Of a DNA stretch of 64,000 nucleotides, positions 53,884 to 62,686 are shown piece by piece. The position numbers were made by a program, and so were the translations under genes. The stretch's first letter is position 1; each line of letters starts with the position of its first letter. The notes beneath the pieces were generated by a model. That model was not told the DNA's origin, searched no databases, and worked only from the letters and a program-made list of their open reading frames with translations. Source of the stretch: Acinetobacter johnsonii CIP 64.6 (GTDB lineage Bacteria > Pseudomonadota > Gammaproteobacteria > Pseudomonadales > Moraxellaceae); assembly GCF_000368045.1 (NCBI RefSeq), contig NZ_KB849234.1:371102-435101 (forward strand), in the 5' to 3' direction.

Positions 53884-55743
53884 TTAGCCCAAATAGTGCG
53901 TTGCAATTTGATAGGTCAGGAATGACATTAAATAAGCCAAACCAAACAAGTAAATGGTCATAAAACTCACGGTTTTCCATGAACCTGTTTCACGTTTGAC
54001 CGTCGCCAAAGTCGCCAAACAGTGCGGCGCATAAATAAACCACACCAATAAAGACAGACCAGTCGCCACCGACCAGCCGAGCTCACCGCCACTACTGATC
54101 AGTGAAGCCAAACCTTGTGACATTGCATCTTCATCGACAGCGGATAAGGCATATACCGTACCTAAAGCTGCCACTACGACTTCACGAGCGGCCATGGCTG
54201 GAATCAAGGCAATACAAATCTGCCAGTTGAAGCCCAGCGGTGCAAAAATCGGTTGTAGTAAATGACCGAGCATACCGGCAAATGAATAATCAATTTCTGG
54301 TAAAGTCGCACCTTCAGGGGCTTGCGGGAAAGTACACAAGAACCACAGCAAAATAGACAACGCGAAAATGATGCCACCCACACGACGCAAGAAGATCTTG
54401 GCGCGGTCAAGTAAACCAATCCAAATATTCTTTAAGTCAGGGAAACGATAGCTTGGCAACTCCATCATCAACATATGTTGTGACTTATCTTTCTGGAAGA
54501 ACTTCAGAACGAAAGATACACACAGTGCACTCACAATCCCGGCCATATATAATGCAAACAACACCAAACCTTGCAGATTGAATAGGCCCCAAACGGTTTG
54601 TTCAGGAATAAAAGCGGCAATTAACAAGGCATATACAGGTAAACGTGCAGAACACGTCATCAGCGGTGCAACAAAAATCGTGGTCAAACGGTCACGCGGA
54701 TCACCAATGGTACGCGATGCCATGATGCCCGGAATTGCGCAGGCAAAGCTTGATAACAATGGAATAAAGGCACGCCCAGAAAGACCTGCTTTAAACATCA
54801 GTTTATCCAGCAAAAACGCGGCACGCGGTAAATAACCCGACTCTTCCAACACCAAGATAAAGAAGAACAAAATTAAAATCTGCGGTAAGAACACCACCAC
54901 ACCACCCGCACCCGCAATAACTCCGTCCACCACCAAGCTATTAAGCAAAGGTTGGCTAATCACGCCACCAGCAGTTTCACCGAGCCAACCGAAGAAAGTT
55001 TCAATCCCATCCATAAACGGCGCAGCCCAAGCAAAAACGGCTTGGAAGACAATAAACATCATGACGGCAAGGCTAACTAAACCCAAAACTGGATGTAGGA
55101 AAATCTTATCTAGAAAATCAGTTCGCTTGTCTTCTTCATCGACGTACTGCACAGCGTCATGTAATAAATTTTCTACTTTCTCATGTGCAGTGTCGCCTTT
55201 TAAACCCGTCAGCTCGGTATAAGGCACGGCATATTTGCCCTGCTCTAAAGCGCTAAGCAGGCTTTCAATACCCGAGTTACGCACCGCAACCGTTTCAACG
55301 ATCGGCACACCCAAGCGCTCAGAAAGCTTTTGGGTATTGATTTGCATGCCACGGCGACGTGCTTCATCCATCATGTTTAAAACGATTAACATTGGACGGC
55401 CCAATGCAATCAGTTCAATCACTAAACCGAGGTGAAGTTTGAGGTTAGTTGCATCAACGATACATAAGAAAGCATCTTGCTGACCTTCGTCTGCAATTTT
55501 CCCCATCACCACGTCACGGGTAATCATTTCATCAGGGCTGGTCGCATCTAAGCTATACGTCCCTGGCAAATCCAGCACGCGAACTGCTTGACCTGAAGGA
55601 AGAGTAAATTGACCAACTTTACGCTCAACCGTTACACCCGCATAGTTACCTACTTTTTGGCGTGTTCCAGTGAGATGGTTAAATAACGAAGTTTTACCGC
55701 AGTTTGGATTACCTACAAGGGCAACACGCAAGGCATCACTCAT
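53884..55743 (-). CDS. feoB: Ferrous iron transport protein B
   Basis: A 619-residue inner-membrane Fe2+ transporter with an N-terminal GTPase domain. G motifs: GNPNCGKTSLFN (G1), DLPGTYSL (G3) and NMMDEA (G4). Then the membrane domain with Gate motifs (CSARLPVYALL and the late WFIYAPHCLATLA). E. coli FeoB is 773 residues; this one is about 150 shorter, as in other Acinetobacter. ATGA overlap with feoA. Cotranscribed with feoA and a Cys-rich gene. Confidence 0.95.
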   Translation of the reverse strand: MSDALRVALVGNPNCGKTSLFNHLTGTRQKVGNYAGVTVERKVGQFTLPSGQAVRVLDLPGTYSLDATSPDEMITRDVVMGKIADEGQQDAFLCIVDATNLKLHLGLVIELIALGRPMLIVLNMMDEARRRGMQINTQKLSERLGVPIVETVAVRNSGIESLLSALEQGKYAVPYTELTGLKGDTAHEKVENLLHDAVQYVDEEDKRTDFLDKIFLHPVLGLVSLAVMMFIVFQAVFAWAAPFMDGIETFFGWLGETAGGVISQPLLNSLVVDGVIAGAGGVVVFLPQILILFFFILVLEESGYLPRAAFLLDKLMFKAGLSGRAFIPLLSSFACAIPGIMASRTIGDPRDRLTTIFVAPLMTCSARLPVYALLIAAFIPEQTVWGLFNLQGLVLFALYMAGIVSALCVSFVLKFFQKDKSQHMLMMELPSYRFPDLKNIWIGLLDRAKIFLRRVGGIIFALSILLWFLCTFPQAPEGATLPEIDYSFAGMLGHLLQPIFAPLGFNWQICIALIPAMAAREVVVAALGTVYALSAVDEDAMSQGLASLISSGGELGWSVATGLSLLVWFIYAPHCLATLATVKRETGSWKTVSFMTIYLFGLAYLMSFLTYQIATHYLG

Positions 55744-56000
55744 CTAGGTGCTCCTTCGACTTGAATTTCAATTTTTTCAGCTTCAACTTTTCTTAAGGCG
55801 AAACGTGTAAAACCCACTTGGATTAAAATTGGATCGCCACCAAAAACACCTTTGGTAATCACCTGTACTTTTGTACCTGCGACAAAGCCTAATGTTTCAA
55901 GACGACTAGCCACCAAATCAGTCTGAGCTTCGCCATCCAAAGTATGATTCACTTTGTTAATGATGGCAGTTTGTTTGACTTTTAAATCAGATAAACGCAC
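55740..56000 (-). CDS. feoA: Ferrous iron transport protein A
   Basis: An 86-residue SH3-like cytosolic protein (ASRLETLGFVAGTKVQVITK) that supports FeoB. The frame extends to an ATG at 56081, but that region carries the Fur-box-like sequences and promoter; the GTG at 56000 has AAAGGG nine bases before it and matches the usual FeoA length. TTG at 56009 is an alternative. The stop overlaps the feoB start. Confidence 0.85.
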   Translation of the reverse strand: MRLSDLKVKQTAIINKVNHTLDGEAQTDLVASRLETLGFVAGTKVQVITKGVFGGDPILIQVGFTRFALRKVEAEKIEIQVEGAPR

Positions 56001-56041
56001 CGCATCCAACCCTTTAATATTTTGAACAGTATACAAACAAA

Positions 56042-56085
56042 TGAGAATAATTACCAAATCAGATTCGATAATGATTCGCATCTGT
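56042..56085 (-). promoter_or_regulatory. Fur-box-like sequences and feo promoter
   Basis: Plus-strand gataatgattcgcatct (56067-56083) matches the first arm of the Fur consensus (GATAATGAT) and CAT of the second; another half-site gagaataatta lies at 56043-56053. On the minus strand TTGGTA and TATACT (56033-56028) are spaced by 18 bases and overlap the second site. This fits Fur repression of feoAB under iron-replete conditions. Confidence 0.65.
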
Positions 56086-56180
56086 TATAACACATCGACA
56101 AGCGAGAATGATTACACTACATTGAATAAAACCCCTATTCCTTGTTTTTGTCTTTCCGTGATGATGTGCTTGAGAGCTTT

Positions 56181-57098
56181 ATGTTAAATAAAAAACCGCG
56201 TGTGCCTGCGCCTGTTCAAATTCCAACTCAGCTCAGTTTTTTACACGGCTTTAAAGATTATCTCATTGCACAAACCGTCAGCCCACACACCCGAAATGCT
56301 TATCTCTCTGACTTATTGCAGTGCAGCGAGTGTAGTCACGTGAGCATGCCTGAATGGAGCAGTGATGATGTCGCCGATGTTCTGCTGACTCTCACCAAGC
56401 AAGGTAAAAGCCCGCGCTCCATTGCGCGCTGTCTGTCTGCTCTGCGTTCTTTTTTTAAGTTTCTACGGGAACAAAAACTGCGTTCAGACAACCCTGTCGC
56501 ACTACATAAAACACCCAAAATTGGCCGCGCACTGCCTAAAGATTTGTCTGAGCAAGACGTGGATGCCTTAATTCAAGCCCCTGATATTGAAACCGCTCTT
56601 GGACTCCGTGATCGCGCCATGTTTGAAGTGTTATATGCCTGTGGACTACGCGTATCTGAGCTACTGAATCTACGCCTAGACTTAATCAATCTAAAACAAG
56701 GCTATTTAAGAATTACGGGTAAGGGCAATAAAGAGCGGCTGGTGCCTTTGGGTCAAATTGCAGTGGAGTGGGTCGAAAAATACTTAATTGAATCACGTCC
56801 GCAATTATATAAATCTGCAACTGACTATCTGTTTCTCACCCAACATGGCGGCATTATGAGTCGGCAAAACTTTTGGTATGCCATTAAACGCTATGCCTTA
56901 CAAGCAGGGATTCAGGCTGAACTGTCTCCACACACCTTACGACATGCTTTTGCAACGCATTTACTCAATCACGGTGCGGACTTGCGTGTGGTACAAATGT
57001 TATTGGGACATAGTGATCTGTCCACGACACAAATTTATACCCATGTCGCACAAGTGCGTATGCAACAACTACATGCCAGCCATCACCCAAGGGCTTAA
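56181..57098 (+). CDS. xerC: Tyrosine recombinase XerC
   Basis: A 305-residue site-specific recombinase that, with XerD, resolves chromosome dimers at dif. The N-terminal SAM-like domain is followed by the catalytic core: Arg in ACGLRVSELL, the Lys in GKGNKERLVPL, HxxR in SPHTLRHAFA, His in LLGHSDLSTT and Tyr in QIYTHV. The start is ATG 56181 rather than TTG 56142. dsbC follows after 126 bases. Confidence 0.93.
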   Translation: MLNKKPRVPAPVQIPTQLSFLHGFKDYLIAQTVSPHTRNAYLSDLLQCSECSHVSMPEWSSDDVADVLLTLTKQGKSPRSIARCLSALRSFFKFLREQKLRSDNPVALHKTPKIGRALPKDLSEQDVDALIQAPDIETALGLRDRAMFEVLYACGLRVSELLNLRLDLINLKQGYLRITGKGNKERLVPLGQIAVEWVEKYLIESRPQLYKSATDYLFLTQHGGIMSRQNFWYAIKRYALQAGIQAELSPHTLRHAFATHLLNHGADLRVVQMLLGHSDLSTTQIYTHVAQVRMQQLHASHHPRA

Positions 57099-57224
57099 GG
57101 TCTTGATCATCCATAACTTAAGGCTGTTTTTAGCACGAAGACTACGAAGTATTACCGAGTCCTGTACTTTTTTTGCTATGCTTGGCGCTCTGTTTTTATA
57201 AAGTCAAAAGAAAAAGGGTTATCT

Positions 57225-58034
57225 ATGTTATTTACCCGTAAACCATTGTTCATTGCCTGTGCCATTGCTTCAAGTGTTCTATTTACAGCATGTTCAAATA
57301 ACACTGAAGAAAAAAAACAAGACTCTTTAACGGCAAGCGCGCCAGCCACAGGTGAAGCGTCGACTTTGACGGAACGCAACGCAAAGCAACGTTTAATTGA
57401 CACCCTTCAAAAGCATTTCAAAACAGCCAATATCAATGCCAAAATCATCGATATCAAAACCACTGAAGTGCCAAATTTATTTTGGGTCAATCTTGAAGGG
57501 ATGAGCTCGGTTTATACCACGGCAGATGGTAAATATATTATCCAAGGTGATGTGATTCGCTTGGGCGATAAAACCCTCCACAACGTCAGCGACAATCTGC
57601 AAGCTGAAGCCAACAAAAAGCTTCTAGCAGGGCTCAAAACTGAAGACCTACTGGTTTATAAAGCCAAAGGCAAGACCAAGCATGTGGTTTATGTCTTTAC
57701 CGATGCCAGCTGCCCTTACTGCCATAAACTGCACGAACACATCCCTGAAATCACAGCTCAAGGCATTGAAGTACGTTACATTGCATGGCCGCGTGGCGAA
57801 CAGTTCATGCCAGCCATGGAAAGTGTGTGGTGTAGCGCAGACCGTCAAGCTGCCTTTGATCAAGCAATTTCAGGTGCTCAACTTCCACCAGCTACCTGTA
57901 AAAATCCAGTGCGAGATCAATACCAGTTGGGTCTGAACATGGGCGTAAATGGGACACCTGCGATCTATAATGAAGATGGTGAATATCTCGGTGGTTATTT
58001 GGCCCCAAGTGAATTATTAAATCGCCTTAAATAA
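57225..58034 (+). CDS. dsbC: DsbC-family protein-disulfide isomerase, predicted lipoprotein
   Basis: A 269-residue protein with an N-terminal dimerisation domain and a thioredoxin domain carrying the active-site motif CPYC (DASCPYCHKL). E. coli DsbC has CGYC. The signal ends in FTAC, compatible with a lipobox, so the protein may be anchored to a membrane rather than free in the periplasm. A cis-Pro loop (NGTPAIYN) and second Cys pair (WCSAD ... PATCKN) are present. Next to hom and thrC, as in many gammaproteobacteria. Confidence 0.9.
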   Translation: MLFTRKPLFIACAIASSVLFTACSNNTEEKKQDSLTASAPATGEASTLTERNAKQRLIDTLQKHFKTANINAKIIDIKTTEVPNLFWVNLEGMSSVYTTADGKYIIQGDVIRLGDKTLHNVSDNLQAEANKKLLAGLKTEDLLVYKAKGKTKHVVYVFTDASCPYCHKLHEHIPEITAQGIEVRYIAWPRGEQFMPAMESVWCSADRQAAFDQAISGAQLPPATCKNPVRDQYQLGLNMGVNGTPAIYNEDGEYLGGYLAPSELLNRLK

Positions 58035-58161
58035 CTAATTTTTATTTGTTATTTAACTAATATTTATAGTTGAACATAAAATGATTTCTTTCCTAGAGTC
58101 TCACAGTTTTTTTAGCTATGATCTAGGCTTGGTTCAATATATAAGTAAATTGGAGTGTGAC

Positions 58162-59466
58162 GTGAAACCAGTTCGTCTGGCAATCCTCGGTCTTGGTACT
58201 GTGGGTGGTGGTGCCCTTAAACTACTAAAAGAAAATGCTGCTGAGATTAAACGTCGCACCGGTCGTGAAATTCAAATTACCTATGTCGGCACACGCCGCC
58301 CTCGTCCAGACTTAGATTTAGGCGATGAGGTCAAGCAAAGTGCTGACTTACTCGACATTGTGCGTCAGCCTGATGTCGATGTTGTGGTTGAAGTAATGGG
58401 TGGCATCCATCCTGCATATGAAGTGATTAAAGAAGCCATTTTGCATGGCAAACAAGTGGTCACCGCGAACAAAGCTTTACTTGCTGAACATGGTAATGAG
58501 CTGTTCAAGCTGGCGGATGACAATGCCGTGCAAATCGCCTATGAAGCTGCGGTTGCAGGGGGCATTCCCATCATTAAAGTGATGCGCGAAGGTCTAGCTG
58601 CAAACAAGATTAATTGGTTAGCGGGTATCATCAATGGTACAGGCAACTTTATTCTGACTGAAATGCGTGAAAAAGGTCGTGCTTTTGCCGATGTGCTCAA
58701 AGAAGCACAAGAGCTGGGTTATGCCGAAGCTGATCCAACTTTTGATGTCGAAGGCATTGATGCTGCACATAAACTCACGATTTTAGCATCGTGTGCTTTT
58801 GGTATTCCGCTACAGTTTGACAAAGTCTATACCGAAGGCATCAGTAAAATCACAGCGCAAGACGTGAAGTATGCTGAAGAACTGGGTTTCCGTATTAAGC
58901 ACTTGGGGATTGCTCGTCGCGCAGCGAATGGCATCGAACTTCGTGTTCACCCAACCTTGATCCCTGCCGAAGAACTGATTGCCAATGTCAACGGCGTTAA
59001 AAATGCCGTCTTGGTACAAGCACATGCTGTCGGCCCAACCTTGTACTATGGTGCAGGTGCAGGTGCAGGTCCAACCGCTTCTGCGGTCGTTGCAGATGTC
59101 ATTGATATCGTCCGTGATATCTCTTATACCGAAGACGGTGCTGGAACGATTCCACAATTGGCCTTCGAAGCACTGACCAATGTGCCAATTTTAAGCCGTG
59201 AAGAAATGACCACAGGTTATTACATCCGGATTAATGCAGAAGATCAAACGGGCGTCTTGGCCGATGTAACCACGATTCTCAGTCGTGCGGGCATCAGTAT
59301 CGATGCCATCATGCAGCAACCGCGTTTAAAAGACCTTATTCCAATCGTGATTTTGACTGATCCTGTCGTTGAATCAAAAATGGACGAGGCACTTGCCCAA
59401 ATTCAAGCCTTACCCGTCATTCATGGCGAAATCGTGCGAATTCGTTTAGAATCGCTTGATAATTAA
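58162..59466 (+). CDS. hom: Homoserine dehydrogenase
   Basis: A 434-residue NAD(P)H-dependent enzyme of threonine/methionine synthesis. The nucleotide-binding motif LGTVGGG is near the N-terminus; the catalytic core spans KQVVTANKALLAEHG and EAAVAGGIPIIK; a C-terminal ACT domain (INAEDQTGVLADVTTIL) mediates feedback regulation. The start is GTG 58162 with GGAG upstream; the frame extends 27 codons further without a better start. Followed by thrC after 65 bases. Confidence 0.95.
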   Translation: MKPVRLAILGLGTVGGGALKLLKENAAEIKRRTGREIQITYVGTRRPRPDLDLGDEVKQSADLLDIVRQPDVDVVVEVMGGIHPAYEVIKEAILHGKQVVTANKALLAEHGNELFKLADDNAVQIAYEAAVAGGIPIIKVMREGLAANKINWLAGIINGTGNFILTEMREKGRAFADVLKEAQELGYAEADPTFDVEGIDAAHKLTILASCAFGIPLQFDKVYTEGISKITAQDVKYAEELGFRIKHLGIARRAANGIELRVHPTLIPAEELIANVNGVKNAVLVQAHAVGPTLYYGAGAGAGPTASAVVADVIDIVRDISYTEDGAGTIPQLAFEALTNVPILSREEMTTGYYIRINAEDQTGVLADVTTILSRAGISIDAIMQQPRLKDLIPIVILTDPVVESKMDEALAQIQALPVIHGEIVRIRLESLDN

Positions 59467-59531
59467 TCGGGTTGAGGAAGAGAACACTCTTCTCTTCCTC
59501 ACCAAGCTCTACACACAATTGGAACATCATC

Positions 59532-60671
59532 ATGTCGAATGCCAATCGTTATACTGGTTTAGTTGACCGTTATCGCGACCGTTTACCAGTGTCTGCAACT
59601 ACTCGCGCTATTTCTTTAGGTGAAGGTAATACGCCACTGATTAAACTCGAGAACATTCCACGTTTAATTGGCAAAAATGTTGAAATTTATGTGAAGTACG
59701 AGGGCTTAAACCCGACTGGTTCATTTAAAGACCGTGGTATGACCATGGCGGTCACTAAAGCCGTTGAAGAAGGCTCAAAAGCTATTATCTGTGCCTCTAC
59801 AGGTAATACCTCAGCAGCGGCTGCAGCTTATGCAGCACGTGCCGGCATCAAAGCGTTTGTGTTAATCCCAGAAGGCAAAATTGCCATGGGCAAAATGGCA
59901 CAGGCGATGATGTATGGTGCCATCACCATGCAAATCCGCGGCAACTTTGATGACGGTATGCGTCTGGTCAAAGAAATTGCAGATAAAGCCCCTGTAACGA
60001 TCGTCAACTCAATCAACCCATACCGTTTGCAAGGTCAAAAAACCATTGCTTACGAAATCGTAGACGAGTTAGGTCGTGCACCAGATTACCACTGCTTACC
60101 CGTGGGTAACGCAGGGAACATCACGGCACACTGGATGGGTTATACCGAAGCAGTTGCCAACCAACCTGCAGATCAATTTGAGCAAGTGATTTACGACGCT
60201 GAAACAGATCAATTCACGGGTCCAAAGCCTGAAGGTTTACCAACCATGGTTGGTTACCAAGCAGCAGGTGCTGCGCCATTCTTACGTGGTGCACCCGTTG
60301 AAAACCCTGAAACAGTTGCAACGGCTATCCGCATTGGTAATCCACAAAGCTGGAACCATGCTAAAGCGGTGGTTCGTGATTCTCAAGGTTGGTTCGATGA
60401 GCTAACTGATGCTGAAATTCTAGAAGCACAGCGTTTGCTTTCAATGTATGAAGGTGTCTTTGTAGAACCTGCTTCTGCAGCATCGATTGGTGGTGCAATC
60501 CGTGACATCAAAGCAGGTAAAATTGCGGAAGGTTCTGTGATTGTCTGTACGGTGACAGGTAATGGTCTAAAAGACCCTGATACTGCGATCAAACAGTGTT
60601 CTGATGCGGTCATGCTGTCAATCGATGCAACTTTAGAACAAGTTCGCGATTCAATTCTTTCAAACATGTAA
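59532..60671 (+). CDS. thrC: Threonine synthase
   Basis: A 379-residue PLP enzyme converting O-phosphohomoserine to threonine. The PLP-Lys lies in PTGSFKDRGM, and the phosphate-binding loop in GNAGNI. ATG at 59532 is chosen because homologues begin with short MSNANRYTGLVDRYRDRLP; the longer frame has a weak start. Cotranscribed with hom and ended by a strong terminator. Confidence 0.95.
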   Translation: MSNANRYTGLVDRYRDRLPVSATTRAISLGEGNTPLIKLENIPRLIGKNVEIYVKYEGLNPTGSFKDRGMTMAVTKAVEEGSKAIICASTGNTSAAAAAYAARAGIKAFVLIPEGKIAMGKMAQAMMYGAITMQIRGNFDDGMRLVKEIADKAPVTIVNSINPYRLQGQKTIAYEIVDELGRAPDYHCLPVGNAGNITAHWMGYTEAVANQPADQFEQVIYDAETDQFTGPKPEGLPTMVGYQAAGAAPFLRGAPVENPETVATAIRIGNPQSWNHAKAVVRDSQGWFDELTDAEILEAQRLLSMYEGVFVEPASAASIGGAIRDIKAGKIAEGSVIVCTVTGNGLKDPDTAIKQCSDAVMLSIDATLEQVRDSILSNM

Positions 60672-60683
60672 TTGAGAGAAGAC

Positions 60684-60716
60684 AAAAAAAAGCCCTGCAT
60701 ATGCAGGGCTTTTTTA
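60684..60716. terminator. Bidirectional terminator between thrC and pbpG
   Basis: A perfect 20-base palindrome agccctgcat/atgcagggct (60691-60710), flanked by A8 and T7. Confidence 0.93.
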
Positions 60717-60758
60717 TGACTCAATTTTTGTTGTTGAGTGAACAAAAACAAAGTCGGG

Positions 60759-61814
60759 TTAAATACGTTTTGGTAATTGGCTTGCCCAATTCATTAGGCG
60801 CGTTGCATCATTGGTACGTGCTGCAGATGAGTCCGCGCCCAATAACACCACCACCGCTGGACGGTTATTTAAAGTGGTATGCATCACTACACAACGACCG
60901 GCTTCATTAATGAAACCTGTTTTTGAAATATTGATATTCCAACCACCATTACGAACCAAGGCATTGGTATTGTTTGATTTCAATACACGATAGCCCAAAT
61001 TAAAGTCATAGCTTGCTGTGGTTGAAAACTGACGAATCAAACCATACTGAGACGCAGCATTGACCAAAATACCCAAGTCACGTGCTGAAGCGATATTACC
61101 CGGATGTAGACCTGTCGATTCCATATAATGGGTTGAGTTCATACCCAAAGATTTTGCTTTGGCATTCATCGCCGAAACAAAGGCTGAGCGACCACCCGGA
61201 TACGTCCGTGCAAGCGCTGATGCTGCTGGGTTTTCTGACTTCATTAATGCAAATAACAATGCCTCTGCACGGTTCATACTGTCACCTGCACGCAGGGACG
61301 AACTTGAACTTTTACAACCCGAACACGAAAAGTCCGCTTGCTGTAAAGTAATGTTTTCAGACATATTTAAACGCGCATCTGAAATCACCACTGCCGTCAT
61401 CAGCTTAGTAATCGAAGCAATCGGTAGCGCGGTATTACTGTTTTTACTGTACAGCACTTCACCTGTATTGCCATCCATCACCAGTGCTGCACGAGCATTG
61501 ACACTGGGTTGGTTGGAATATTTCGAGGTATCGAAAATTTGTACCGTTTTTGAGGTACTGTTGTTCGTCACCACACCATTGGAACTGCGAATACTGGTGG
61601 TGACTTTTGTTGAACCCTGAGGAGCGTACTCTTCAGGATCTTCCATTAGATCATCATTCAGAAGCTGTTCTGCATCTGCCGCAGACCAGCTCATGCTTGC
61701 TTGGCTTGGTCCCGATCCCGGGTTCATCACCAAGTCTGCAAAGCTATGGGTACTGACCGTCATTGCAATCGACCATCCCAATAGATGCATTAAAAATTTA
61801 TTTGATTTTTTCAC
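60759..61814 (-). CDS. pbpG: D-alanyl-D-alanine endopeptidase, PBP7 type
   Basis: A 351-residue periplasmic penicillin-binding protein of the S11 family. A signal peptide (cleavage near SFA/DL) and about 100 disordered residues precede the catalytic domain with SITK (nucleophile Ser), KSENPAAS (SxN) and SKTGFINE (KTG). It cleaves peptide cross-links. A Gly- and Ser-rich N-terminal segment with SSNGVVTNNS is specific to the genus. It converges on thrC. Confidence 0.9.
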   Translation of the reverse strand: MKKSNKFLMHLLGWSIAMTVSTHSFADLVMNPGSGPSQASMSWSAADAEQLLNDDLMEDPEEYAPQGSTKVTTSIRSSNGVVTNNSTSKTVQIFDTSKYSNQPSVNARAALVMDGNTGEVLYSKNSNTALPIASITKLMTAVVISDARLNMSENITLQQADFSCSGCKSSSSSLRAGDSMNRAEALLFALMKSENPAASALARTYPGGRSAFVSAMNAKAKSLGMNSTHYMESTGLHPGNIASARDLGILVNAASQYGLIRQFSTTASYDFNLGYRVLKSNNTNALVRNGGWNINISKTGFINEAGRCVVMHTTLNNRPAVVVLLGADSSAARTNDATRLMNWASQLPKRI

Positions 61815-62029
61815 TTTTCTTCACTCAACTTCATAACCCATAAGATACATTTGCGTATTCACGCCAATATGCCTTACATTTGTACACAATGCGAACAGCA
61901 TTGCCGTCGACAGCGTGCATATCTTTTCAAATAAGCCTAAGAATAGGATTGCTAATTTTGTCGTTTCATTGCAAGCTTATTTTGCTTTATGTAACAAAAA
62001 ATATGGTTTTTATAGTGAGGAAGAGCTAG

Positions 62030-62665
62030 GTGATCACAGTTTTAGTGGTAGATGACCATGAGTTAGTACGTACAGGGATTTGTCGAATGCTCGAGGACCA
62101 TGCCGATGTTCAAGTCATTGGCCAAGCTGAATCTGGTGAAGAAGCAATTAACCTCGTCCGTCAACATCACCCAAATGTGGTTCTGTTAGATGTCAACATG
62201 CCAGGTATTGGTGGAGTTGAAACCACACGCCGCTTACTGCAAACCGCACCCGAGACCAAAGTACTGGCAGTCAGTGGCCTAGCTGAAGAGCCTTATCCTT
62301 CCCTGTTACTCAAAGCTGGCGCCAAAGGCTACATTACCAAAGGTGCGCCCGTGACCGAAATGGTCCGTGCGATTAATAAAGTGATGCAAGGCGGCAAATA
62401 TTTCAGCGCTGATATTGCTGAACAACTGGCCAGTTCTTATCTATCGGATACACAAACCTCACCTTTTGATGCTCTGTCTGAACGTGAAATGCAGGTGGCG
62501 ATGATGGTCGTGAATTGTATTAGTGCACAGGAAATTTCTGACAAGCTTTTTGTCAGCGTAAAAACGGTCAATACTTACCGTTACCGAATTTTTGAAAAGC
62601 TCAACATTGACAGTGATGTGAAGCTGACTCACCTTGCTATTCGTTATGGTTTAATTAAACCCTGA
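62030..62665 (+). CDS. gacA: GacA/UvrY-like response regulator
   Basis: A 211-residue NarL-family regulator. The receiver domain has acidic residues VDDHE, Asp54 in VVLLDVNMP and Lys in YITKG. The C-terminal LuxR-type helix-turn-helix reads LSEREMQVAMMVV and VKTVNTYRYRIFEKL. This architecture and the sequence match GacA/UvrY. The start is GTG with GAGG nine bases upstream. A PilS-like kinase gene follows 21 bases later; no GacS is present here. Confidence 0.88.
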   Translation: MITVLVVDDHELVRTGICRMLEDHADVQVIGQAESGEEAINLVRQHHPNVVLLDVNMPGIGGVETTRRLLQTAPETKVLAVSGLAEEPYPSLLLKAGAKGYITKGAPVTEMVRAINKVMQGGKYFSADIAEQLASSYLSDTQTSPFDALSEREMQVAMMVVNCISAQEISDKLFVSVKTVNTYRYRIFEKLNIDSDVKLTHLAIRYGLIKP

Positions 62666-62686
62666 TGCAAGCTGACTAACACCCAC

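Noticed and set aside
53588..53887. A 99-codon plus-strand ORF opposite the Cys-rich feo gene
   Set aside because: It has no ribosome binding site and is antisense to a gene with good context.
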